Below, piece by piece: positions 45,090 through 55,600 of a stretch of DNA of 64,000 nt; position 1 is the first letter of the stretch, and every line of letters starts with the position of its first letter. Source of the DNA: Trichostrongylus colubriformis (taxonomy: Eukaryota > Nematoda > Chromadorea > Rhabditida > Trichostrongylidae); NCBI GenBank assembly GCA_963978905.1, contig OZ022256.1, positions 35,822,001-35,886,000 on the forward strand, given 5' to 3'. Below the pieces are notes generated by a model, which made no database searches, was not told the DNA's origin, and saw nothing but the letters and a program-made list of their open reading frames with translations. A program made the position numbers and the translations under genes.

Positions 45090-46298
45090 CTTTTTTGAAA
45101 CCTTTTCGGTGCATTTTCTCAATAACGGAGTTTATCAAATTATTACTATGCAGCTTTGACATTATGGCAAGGTACAAGCATCATTAGTACTTCAGAGCAT
45201 GCTCTTCTCCTTTCCATCCATATTGTCTCACAACTTCATCACTTCGGTTTTGAATGGGAGCGTTTCTACGTAGAAGCTGCTCACAAACTTTTCTTCACGG
45301 CTTCCTGTCGCATCTCATCCTGAGTTTGAATCTTGCGTATATACTAATTCTACTTTTCTTCAGTACTGAAGAATTCGAGACGTCTTTTGCTTTGTGCCCC
45401 ACTTTTACCCATATGTTCCCAGATGCTGCGCTCAGTGCCGGATGAAATGCGTTCTCCATGTGAGAGGCTTACGCTAATTTGTGGTCAAACCATAACTCCC
45501 TCCTCTCTGCCAAACGCAGGACGGGCCGTGCGCTGACATGGACTATACCATGGCCAGAAGTAGTAGAGTTACATGACTGCTAGAACAGCTCCGAACAATG
45601 CATGAAGGAGCATAAACTGAAAGAGATCTACCAGTGGGTTCGCGTGAGACCTTTTGACTTTTCAGAAATTTGTATTTCGTTCCTAAGACAGCCAGAAACC
45701 TGGGGCGAAATGGACGAATGTAAACAACATCCACAGGTGTTTAGATGAGCTTCATATCCGAATGGCGATCCGCCTGCAGTCGGCGGGGATTGCTTCCAAG
45801 CGGATTTTCTTAGAGTGCTTGTGGTGACCTAAGGTCCATAAAAAGAGAAGTGGTGATCAACAACTGAGGACCAAGGAGGTCGTGTACCTCTCATCAGCGG
45901 TATTTTGTACGGCAGAAGAGAGGAACAGACGTGGATGAAGGATGGAGCAAGAAAATGATAGGGAAGGACCGTATCAGAAGGTCCAAGAAACGGAGTTTGT
46001 GGTCCTGAGACCGTGCAAACTGAGCCGTCAACTTGCTTCCACGTCGAAGAGATTTTCGAGATATCTACTATATAGTGACTTTTCAAAAACTTGGTTTTAT
46101 TAACCCTCTCTCAGAATGATTCTTTCAAACGCCAATCGTCTGCCGATTTTCCCATCCATTGTTTGCGAGCATCATGTTCGTGTGTTGCCCATGACTATGG
46201 AATTCCACGTGAGAACAAGCCCTCGTGCATAGCAGTGCTGCCGATCATGGTACCACGTCATCGGAATTTTTCAGCCGGCCGTTTGCATAGACGGCTTC

Positions 46299-46505
46299 CC
46301 TTTAAAATAGGTGGCATTGGGATTCCTACTTTGAATTTTTCCATATGGTATTTTCTTCAAATTGGTGGCAATGGAATTCTTACTTTGGGTTTTTTCTAAG
46401 TGTTATTTCCTTCAAGTGAATCTTACTTTGGATTTTTCCATGTGATATTTCTTTCAAATTGGTGGCAATAAAATTCTTACTTTGATTTTTTCCAAATAAT
46501 AATAT
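46299..46505 (+). repeat. Degenerate tandem repeat, ~54-base unit
   Basis: AATTGGTGGCAATGGAATTC, CTTACTTTGGGTTTTTTC and a TATTT(C/T)CTTC stretch recur about four times (units near 46311, 46365, a shortened one near 46418, and 46462). Confidence 0.8.
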
Positions 46506-47009
46506 CCTTTTCTACTTGCACTGTTTATTTGAAACCTACCGCATTTCAGCATTTTCAAGACAGAACATTTTTTCCGGTCTGCAAAAAATTGTTCACATGA
46601 TAAGTGTAGTCTCGTAGCCGATACGACGTCGTGAAGACGACTGTGCGGCATTTTTTGGGCGCGATGAGGAATTGGCTTGTTCTGCACTCGTTTTGGTGTC
46701 CAGGGTCAACGTTCTGTCGAGGAAAGTCAGTTGTCAGTTTAGTGCAATCCCACCTCCCTCCCCCATCCCCCCTCCCGCTCATTAATACTGCATGTGCTAT
46801 GGTGTAAACCTATCCATCCGATACGACCTCGCAACTATTTGTCGAGATCGATAATCCTGTTTGGTCGTGTTATAGATCAATCAAAATAGGATTATCTTCT
46901 TGAAGTGGCCCTGTCCATGGCGTCGTCCTCAATTCTATGTGGGCAGGAAGATGAACCTACTGGGTGGAGGTTGGATCTTTACTCCGAACTTGAATAAATG
47001 ACCCATATT

Positions 47010-47300
47010 CTGGCTGTTGAAGGAATCGTTCGCAAGAAAATGAGTTTCTTTGCTACCCATATATTTGGGTTGTTTTTGTCTAATACGGGCAGTATGCAAA
47101 GTTTCACGCTAAATAGTGAGAGCTCGGTTGAGACACAGCTCACCCAATTCTCGGCCGGGTGGGCGGGGCCTCCGAGTAAAAGACTCGTCCGCCGCGGTTG
47201 GGAACCGAGAGTGGGGCTTTTGTTCTTACAATGCGTCTCCGATCGCGGCGCACGACGGTATGGACATTTGGTCGAAAGCTCCGACCACCCGTGTTGTTTT
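47010..47300. mobile_element. Foldback MITE, GGCGGGGCCTCCGAG family, left-half copy
   Basis: GTTGAAGGAATCGTTCGCAA, TAATACGGGCAGTATGCAAA, GGCCGGGTGGGCGGGGCCTC and TCCGCCGCGGTTGGGAACCG match the left half of 44312-44705 and of the 62683 copy; the right arm is missing. Confidence 0.75.
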
Positions 47301-47803
47301 ATTTGCTCTCTCGCGCTTCATGCTGTGTAATTCACGCAATTGTTTATTTTGCGCTATTACTTTCTGTTACGGCTAGCACAAGATTGATGCGAGTTTTGCT
47401 ATGTACAAGGACGTTGAGGAGTCGACATTTTTTACATCAGCTTAACACCCAGACAGAATCTGATCCGTGCAGATAGCGAACCGCAGCATGTTATCTTTTC
47501 CCTCGTTGTTACACACCCATCGGCCGTACCTATCATAGAATATCATTCACGGACTCCTGCACCGCCCTTAAACCTCCTCTCATCACTCATCACGCTTCGT
47601 AGGATATCCATCAAAAATGCTCTCTTCCCTTCCTCGCACTCATGAGCACGTCCATCAAAAGCTCGTCTAAGCTTGCTACTACGGTATCGTGTATAATCCT
47701 TATCTCTTATCTGTATCTCTAAATCGTGTTACAGTCCTTATCTATGACTATTTCAGTGTTACTACCTTTCTCTATAACGGTTGTCACGTGCTATTTCCTC
47801 ACG

Positions 47804-47940
47804 TACACTCCATTTCGGAGCGTTTTATAGGGCGTGGCCTGAGTGGCGAGAGTGAGAGTGTGTGGCGGTGTGAGAGAGTTTGATTCACGCTCACTCAAGA
47901 CCGTAGGCACGCCCTATCAAGTGCTTCAAAATGGACTGTA
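47804..47940. mobile_element. MITE, TACAGTCCATTTC / GGGCGTGGCC family, copy 3
   Basis: TACACTCCATTTCGGAGCGT to AGTGCTTCAAAATGGACTGT A, TA at both ends, inner inverted pair TATAGGGCGTGGCC / GGCACGCCCTATC. Shares CGAGAGTGAGAGTGTGTGGCG with copy 1. Confidence 0.92.
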
Positions 47941-48059
47941 TCCAGATTTGGGTCAATGTGGGTCGGGAGGGAAACGCAGCTTCACGCTGTATGTCGCAAG
48001 CCACACACACGTAAAAACGAGCTAAGGACCCTTTAGTGACTTTCTTCCCACAGTTGGTA

Positions 48060-48250
48060 ATGATCTATGCTTTTTCTGTAGAGGTAGGGATATGAATTCT
48101 AGCCTGGGTCTTGGAAGGGGAAGAGCTTCGGTATGGGGGAGACAACCTCCATATACGAAAAAGAGGGCTTTCTTGGTGAAAAATGGTTCCTCCAACCACT
48201 GCTTTCTTCCTTACCCCAGGCTTAGGGTGAAACCTTCTGTTCATGTTCGT
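48060..48250. repeat. Partial copy of the poly-G MITE family
   Basis: GTAGGGATATGAATTCTAGC, CTGGGTCTTGGAAGGGGAAG and CCCCAGGCTTAGGGTGAAAC correspond to the interior of 38187-38397 and 49207-49445 but neither end is present. Confidence 0.5.
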
Positions 48251-49206
48251 CATGTCTTCAAGGATTGTGACCAATCGTGTTCGATACGCAATCACCGACC
48301 CATAGACCGTGAAGCCGCGTCCCCCTCCACCTTTCTCCCCCGCCCACATTGACCCTCAGATTCTAGTCCTCGTAACCAGTGATGCTAAATACTCAGTAGT
48401 CGTACTGCTGGGCAAGTGTACGCGCACTTGGTGATGGGATTGGCAAATATGAAGGGAAGAGTCTTCAGAAATTCCATTTCGGCCCTCTCACGCCTCTACG
48501 AGATAGCTCGCAGCTCACGCAGGGACGGGGCAAGGGCACGACATGCCACATGTTTTTACGTGTTTTGTGCACACTTCCTCTCGGGTGCTATCAAGGCTTT
48601 ACATGTTTCTGCTGGGTGACGTCCTTATATGCACTGTCTTGTATCCTATTTTCCTTTCCCTTTTTTTTGAGGCAGCTTACTGCACTATTTTTCAAGCGGA
48701 ATGTATCGCCTTTTTTTATGGATATGGTTCACGATCATGGCAACTGTATTTTGCATATGTCAAAAGCTGGTTTTCTTTCGCCGCCATTTGCTATGAGAAT
48801 CACACGTAGAATTGTTTCTAGTTAAGCATTGTTCAGAGTTTGCGATGGCGGCTGCGTCATTAGGCGATAAGTCGCTTAAAGGCACCGGGAGGGGGGCAAG
48901 GGTGGAATAACGTTTACAAAAACAATGGCGTCTGAAAACAAACATATGGGTTCGGTAGATACAATGTGTAACGAAAGCGGCGTTGAAGAACGCGCCACAG
49001 GGCGCTATTTGCCCCCAGGGCGCGCTTCCGTCCGAACTGCAAGCTTCCGTGGCCGAGCCACGCTTCGTTCATTTTAAAGCTTGTCTTCGGCCTGATGTAA
49101 CCTTATTTTTGAATTATTTCTTCTTTACTGTTTTCTAGTGACTTATTTTACTTGTTTACTTATGGATCTCCTTAATTGTGCATATCTATACCTGAAAATC
49201 TCAGAA

Positions 49207-49445
49207 GGGTCAAATAAATTCGGGGGTGGGGGGGGGGGGGGAGGGGAAGCAACTTTGCGTCGACGTCGAAGCTCATGTCCCTTACTAGGCTTAGGCTAAA
49301 ATTGATATCCCCTCCTCCCACATTAAAAAGCATCTGTCAAAGCATAGGTCTCATCTGCTTTAGCCTAACCCTAGGGAGGGAAAGAAGCTTTGATGTGGGT
49401 GAAAATTTTCGTTCCCTCCCCCCTCTCCCCGACTTTATTTGACCC
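49207..49445. mobile_element. MITE, GGGTCAAATAAATTCGGGGG family, copy 2, with poly-G tract
   Basis: Left GGGTCAAATAAATTCGGGGG followed by a G run, right CCCCGACTTTATTTGACCC. Internal CTTACTAGGCTTAGGCTAAA and AGCCTAACCCTAGGGAGGGA are mutually inverted. Its right end abuts the repeat starting at 49446. Confidence 0.88.
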
Positions 49446-49651
49446 GTAAGTACATCTAGAAACAATATAAGAAAGAACAAAGTAAAAACTAAAAGGAAAA
49501 AACAAATCTATATTAGAACCATCTTCTTTTGGCACCATGCCAAGGCGTCAAATTGGCGAGTTTGTGCAATGGCGGCCACTCAAGCTCGTCCACACTACGT
49601 CTGTTCTACCGTAAGCCAAAATTACCCCCTCCTGGTGTCTTTAAGCAACTG
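49446..49651. mobile_element. MITE, GAAGACACCGGAAGGGG family, right-end copy
   Basis: About 200 bases nearly identical to 14675-14876: GTAAGTACATCTAGAAACAA, ATGCCAAGGCGTCAAATTGG, CTGTTCTACCGTAAGCCAAA, ending CCTCCTGGTGTCTTTAAGCA. A left terminus (AAAGGCACCGGGAGGGGGGC) occurs at 48878, so the complete unit may span 48878-49651 with the poly-G MITE nested in it. Confidence 0.7.
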
Positions 49652-49669
49652 GCCAAAATGAATAAGATA

Positions 49670-49850
49670 CAAATCGATGAGCATTCAAGAGAGCAGACAA
49701 TCAGGCGGTGGGGAAAAGATACATATCGATCAAGTGAACAGTCGATTCACGCGATTGGGCGATTTGACGATCAGGCGGGTATCGAAAACGCGTGTGACGC
49801 GCCAGATCGCCTGATCGCCTGATCGATAGGTATCTCTTTCTTTCCGCATG
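49670..49850. repeat. GATCAGGCGATC short-period repeat
   Basis: Overlapping copies of GATCAGGCG, CGCCTGATCG, CGATTGGGCGATT and ATACATATCGATCA in both orientations make a locally self-complementary block. Confidence 0.65.
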
Positions 49851-50455
49851 ATCGCCTGAATTGCGAGCTTTGAACAATGCCTTAGTTATACTGCCTTGTG
49901 TTTGGTTATGATACCCGGTAGTCGAGCTCTACTTTCCTTATTGATTCCTAAAAGAGGGTTGAGGGTTTTATGAAAACACTTTAATTCTGCAACATTACAC
50001 ATTTATTCTTGTACTGTTAATCCACTTGCTAATTGGGCGCCTCTTCTTAATTGATACGTTCATGCGCTGCAACGTTCCGCGTACATGTGATTCAAAACAC
50101 TATAACTGGGAATTTCTACTATCAGGGAACAAAGCTAATTGAGCACTAAATCACAGCATACGTCTACATTTCCTGAAAACGAGCCGACATCATTTACTTC
50201 AGAAACCTGAAGTTTTGAGCTCTTCTCATTCCAACCATGTGCCTGAAATCCCGCACGTTTCTTCTTGTCAAGCGCGACTGCACTACTTTCATAAGCGGAT
50301 CCGAACCAAACACAGTTATTCCCAAATGGGTGAAGCGCATCGTCAACCAGCTGGTGTCGAATCATGTTCACCGCGTTTCATACGGACAGCGAAGCAAGTG
50401 GGTGTTACTGGGGTCCAGGAGCGGAGCTACTAACACCTCGCTAACGCTAGTGCTT

Positions 50456-50880
50456 CAAGGAATTGTCCACGGAAAATCCATGATTCTAATTCTTCTTAAA
50501 ATTACTCTACTACAGTACATTGGAAGAACTACGAGAAAATCTGAGAAATTTCCTTTGTTTCAAAGCAGAGATCGAAAAGTGAAGAAAGAGTACCCTCAAA
50601 ATTCTACCGAGCAACCTTTGAAAGGCGTCGGCGACAGCGCAGGACAGAGTTTCACGTCCCATGTTGATTGGCTTCTCACTCTGCGTCCCTGACCACGTGG
50701 CCGTGCCTCCTTGCTCCTAGAGCCTGCTAGCGTCCCCATCCCCTTGGGCCCCACCTCGTTGGACGTTACTTTGAAGAGCTGTATCTCAGCTGTATTCCTG
50801 TTTCTTCGCCCGAAACCTTGCATTGCATGGTCCATACTAAGCAAATACAACATAAATATATGGGTAACAGAAAGTGAACG
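50456..50880 (-). mobile_element. Foldback MITE, GGCGGGGCCTCCGAG family, diverged subtype, minus orientation
   Basis: Ends AAGGAATTGTCCACGGAAAA and AATATATGGGTAACAGAAAG keep the family pattern. Its interior read on the minus strand (GGCCACGTGGTCAGGGACGC, GAAACTCTGTCCTGCGC) matches 54520-54620 on the plus strand rather than the main subtype. Confidence 0.65.
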
Positions 50881-52550
50881 ATTTGTTTCAAGTGTGTGGC
50901 GCTTGCCGAATCGGGCTCGAGTGTCTCAAAGAAATACATGAGGATTTCATATTTCTCTATCCTGTACTAGCGAAGAAGGAGATTTCTCATCTATACCCAG
51001 GCAATTACGCGTGATGGCTGTCTAGGCCAAATGAAGTGAATTTCTCGTAATTTTTTCATGAATGACCTTGTTGGTTTTTAAATTAATTTCGTTATTTAAC
51101 TATAACCAAAATAACATAGCCGTGAGAAAGCACAAATGAGCAGAAACTGGGCGTGGCCTGTACTACTATTGTCGTTCGCTGGTGCCACTGCAGTTGGGGG
51201 AGTAGCAGGAAAAGTACGAGGAACGTTCCGTTTCCCCGTCTCGATTCTCGAAACTGTCCGAAGCGCGCCTTGCAGTCGATACGAGACAACGAACTTTCCT
51301 CTTTTTTACCTTTTCTGTTACTGTTCTTTATGATTTCAATTACATCGTTTGGAAGTGATTCATGACCTCATTGTTTGCATTCTATGAAACTGCAGTGATT
51401 CGGTCCTCTACATCTGATCACTTCATTAATATGTCTCTGAGTTTTCTAAAAGACATGGAATCTTCTTTGAAATCTATTGCGGCCGATATTCTCTGCAGAT
51501 GAAATCGCTGACATGTAATGTTTCTTTTCGCCCACATCCTGTTTTGAGATCCTTCGCTTTGTCTCTCTTGACTATTTGATAATCTCGTTGTCTCCATGGT
51601 CGCTGTACCCATATCCACGACTTGGTTGTTGTCATCTGGCTGTCTTACTTAACAGCTGAGTCGAGAGTAGTCGGTTGATAGATACGGATAGCTATGCGCT
51701 TAGTGTACTGCTACTCAAAGTTGTTTCATATCTAGTAAAAAGTGCGCATTCTAATCCACGTACTCGGTAGATATTGTCTTCGTGTTGCCCTTCGGCCTAA
51801 AGAGCCACCTGGAACAGTCAAACTTTTCGTTTGCTCAAGTTTCCACTTCAGTTGATAATACTCACAATCACGGCAGCCGATCATTCCATCTAAGCTTGGT
51901 TTGCAAGTGTGATTCGAACTTGCTTGAGTGGAAAATACGCTATTTTCATACTATCCGCGCAAGTCACTGTACACGCATTCAAACTTTTGAACAATTCTGA
52001 ATGGACCACTAATGCGCCGTTTAACTTGAGAAATTGCTCATCACCGATTGCATACTTTGTTTTTTTTGTGTCCAACCAGACTTCATCCGCACGCCCCTGC
52101 GAACTTCGCTATTAGTTGTATTAACAGTCCGCTATTAGTTATATTAACAGTACTGTCACCCTCCGCTACTCCCTGTGAGGCACTGCTCATCGCTTCTGTT
52201 AGTTTGTGGTGTTTACTCTCATCCTTCTTCAAGATCCTTTTTCATAAATGAATGTCCTGTTTTCATATGCATTTTGAGGTCATGTGTTGTATTTCGAGCA
52301 ATATAATCTGAACGTATGTACTGGAGGGTTTGAATGCTACCGGACTCATTAACCTATTCTGTTTGGAAAGGCTTTATTTTTCTAATTTTGAGTTCTGCTT
52401 TCTGCCGTGGTGTGACTTATCGGATTTATTGCTTCATTACCCCTTTCTCACTTTTAAATTCCTTCAAGGCGTTTTTCTGCCTCATTATGTTCTATTGCTC
52501 CCACACAACTCATTCTAATCATTTCGCGATTCATCGACATGTCTTTTTTG
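50881..52550. other. Upstream region of transporter 2; small tandem repeat
   Basis: A 22-base direct duplication CGCTATTAGTTGTATTAACA/CGCTATTAGTTATATTAACA is at 52108-52151. No other exon is supported. The peptide frame 51136-51333 begins with a hydrophobic stretch but has no splice or homology support. Confidence 0.4.
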
Positions 52551-52560
52551 TTTGTTTTAG
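52551..52560 (+). promoter_or_regulatory. Probable spliced-leader (trans-splice) acceptor of transporter 2
   Basis: TTTGTTTTAG directly precedes an exon whose first ATG (52614) opens the transporter frame after a 53-base leader. Given the pyrimidine-rich tract before it and the organism, a trans-splice site is more likely than a cis intron. Inference. Confidence 0.5.
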
Positions 52561-52613
52561 GACTCCCTAACGAAGGAGTGCGCCGTGCTGCTTTCAACGG
52601 TGGAGTTTTCATA

Positions 52614-55600
52614 ATGGCTCCTAATCTCAAAGATAGTGAGTTTATATTTACATTCATGTATCTGTCTTCATTCGATTTTCATTTTTCTTCTTTTATGTAG
52701 GAATACTTTATCGTATCGCGCTTCCTGAAACCCTGAATTATGTGTAGACTTATCGGCTGAAGGTTAGGAGATCCGTTGTTGAGGGCGAGCGTCAATCATG
52801 GTTTGCTTAATGCACGATGCCATGTAAAAAGGAACCCGGCTTTGTCTTCCGTTGAGGCCGAAGATCGTAGTACTGGCGCGTTTAACAGTCACATCGACTT
52901 GGGGACCGCAATGGTCAGCGAATGCATCCCTAAGGGATCAACGAACCCTAGGCTCGGCATCTTCATGAGAGCTCCTAACCTTATATAACTGCCTCGACTG
53001 GAGAATCCCAAGGAAAGTTCGGCTTATGGAAACAATGGAACGATTACCTGCACTCGTTCCACGGATTCCGGTGATCAGCGGGTTAACAGTCATTGCAAGA
53101 CATGCTGCTAAACGACTCCACATAACAAATCTTGAGAGATCGTCATGAATAGGCGCTTATTCTCTTCCTCCCTCGTCCATTTTGGTATTTTTGCTGTAGG
53201 AGCGGGCTCCAAAAGTGTTTCACAATTTTACCAAAATAAGGTGGTTCAGTGGAGCGACAAAGAGTAGAGCAGTGTAAGTGGACGTCTTTATTCTCAGGAC
53301 AGAAACAGAACGGGAACGAAGCCTTAACAGCTTCATTCGCTATACGGTTAGGCATCACCTTTGCCAGAGGTGAATTTATGGTGGATCATCGCTTCGCGGA
53401 GGATAACATATTTTGATATATATAATATTTATCAAGTGTTCTTTCGATTAAGTTGTATAATTTGTTTCCTGTGGATGATGCCACATCTCTTCACAAACGT
53501 ATATTTTCAGAGAACAATGTAATCAAATACACTTCCTTGTTCGTGCTCGTCTTGCAGAACACCTCTTTGGTGTTGTTCATGCGGTATGCTATGACTGGTA
53601 ATAGACCCAAATTCCTGAAGGTACGTGGTGGTGTGATTCAAACTTCACCATATTTTGCGTGAATGTCGATGTCTCTTGCTGCTATCGTGACGTTTCGGAG
53701 TTGATGAGGTCCATGATTATCATAACAGATGTTCGAGCAGAATCAAGCTATGCTCGGGAAAACCCCATTTTCCAATTTAAATGGGACCACTTTATAGGAT
53801 TGCTCGATCCATGCTTGACCTTGAGTGCTAGCCGCTGTTAAAAGTCTTAATGGTAATAGATATTGGTCTAATGTATGCCACCCACTCTTCTGATTGAAAC
53901 CTGTCGAATGCACTCCTTGACGGCAAATGGTGCGCCGAGCGTGTGGTCAGGTTGACACCTTCACTGTGCACTTCTGTCCCATCTCTTTCCGTGGATAGTA
54001 ATTTGATGCCGTGAAAGAATGAAGCAGTATTCTCTTGTTATCTTACTGCCGCATAACAACGCGAGATGAGATGGTTTAGCAGCAAGGAGCACCTTACCAC
54101 TCGAAAGAGCTGTGTCGAATCCAGCGCTGTCAAACTTCCAACGAAACTCAAGCTGTCTTCGTTGTTACTATTAAAACTTCTTCTGTTGTGCCAACCTCGT
54201 TGGCACAACAGAGGAAGTTCTAATAGTAATATCGATTCCGAAGTTCTATGAAGAGAGAAGCTGGAGTTTGTCTTCGTTGTATTCAGATCAATCCGTTGTG
54301 CCAGATCTTCGCGAATTGTTCGGCAGTTTTAAAATCGAGTCAAAGAGTCCTTAGAAAGTGAATTCCTTTGTTACCCAGAGATACTGTTGCATCCTCTTAC
54401 TAAGATCCGCTTTCAAAGTTTTTCAAAGCTTCACGCGAAAAAAAAACAAGGATCCTGGTGAGATAGAGCCGCTAAAGGGACGACCGTGTGGGGCGTTCGA
54501 GGAGGACCAGCCGCGAGAGTTAGGAGCAAATAGGAGACGGTCACGTCATCATGGACGCGGGGTGAGAGGCAGATCAACACTGGGTGGGAAAATTTGCGCC
54601 CTGTCCGCCGCCGGCTTTTCCACTGTTGCTGGGAGGAGTTTCAAGCAAATTGCTCTTCGGATTTTGATTATTTTGACGAATCGGAAGCTTGATGCTGTCC
54701 AAAGGCACGTCACACAGTGATCTTGTGGTATATCGAGTCCCAAATCTGGCGGCGCTAGTGGGCGATCGTATCTGCCCCTGAATTATCTTTGCTTCTCTTC
54801 TTTCAATTATGAAATTGAATATGAGGAAGCCACTATACGTTGGCGCAATGGTGCTTTCATTTGGCACTTTCCGTTAATATTGATGTTTTTGATAAATGAG
54901 GAGGCAGGCCGTACTAGGCTTTTAGATGGAATTTCATTAGCAGCTTAAGACAAGATATTCATCCTTGTAGACCTGAATGCTGCTCAAGATCCAAAGCAAG
55001 CCTTGATGGAATTACCATTACTGGAGTTTTCTCCGGGCTCTCTCGCTGGCACGGCGGAAATTTTGGCTTATAATAAACCGCATGCAACACCATGTCACGC
55101 TAGACCGTTCTCGAGTGGCCACGGGCAGGACATGGTGTTGCACGGTTTTGAACCATTTTTCGGTTTTTCAAGGATGTATCACAGCCAAAGGTTAGCCTTT
55201 GAGTGATAACACTACAAGCTTTCGAATATAGAGAATAACATATTTTTCTGGGACCGCTCTCTTCCGAAAAGTCGGCAGGATGGTGGTAGCAGGCGAATTT
55301 ATGGTTATTCAAGTGCATAAACTTCTTTTAATGGTTTTGCTAACAATCTGAACAATCACATTCTTCACATAAAGAACATTTGGAACATTTCCGGGCGCCG
55401 TGATTTTTGAATAGCTTTTTGTAACAATCAGACAAAAATCCAGTTTTCTTCGAAAAAAATGGCGATTAACATGACCTCGTCCAGAGCCAGATGTCAGGAG
55501 ACATAATTTTTGCCTTCTTTTGGGTCCCATTTCGGATTTTCCTTTGTCGACCTATTAATCTGTACTTCTCATACCATAATTCAGCGGTTTAAACCATTCA

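Noticed and set aside
50215..50440. Possible mariner fragment (RSKWVLLGSR resembling the DEKW block)
   Set aside because: Only one short motif with no other mariner block in order on either strand.
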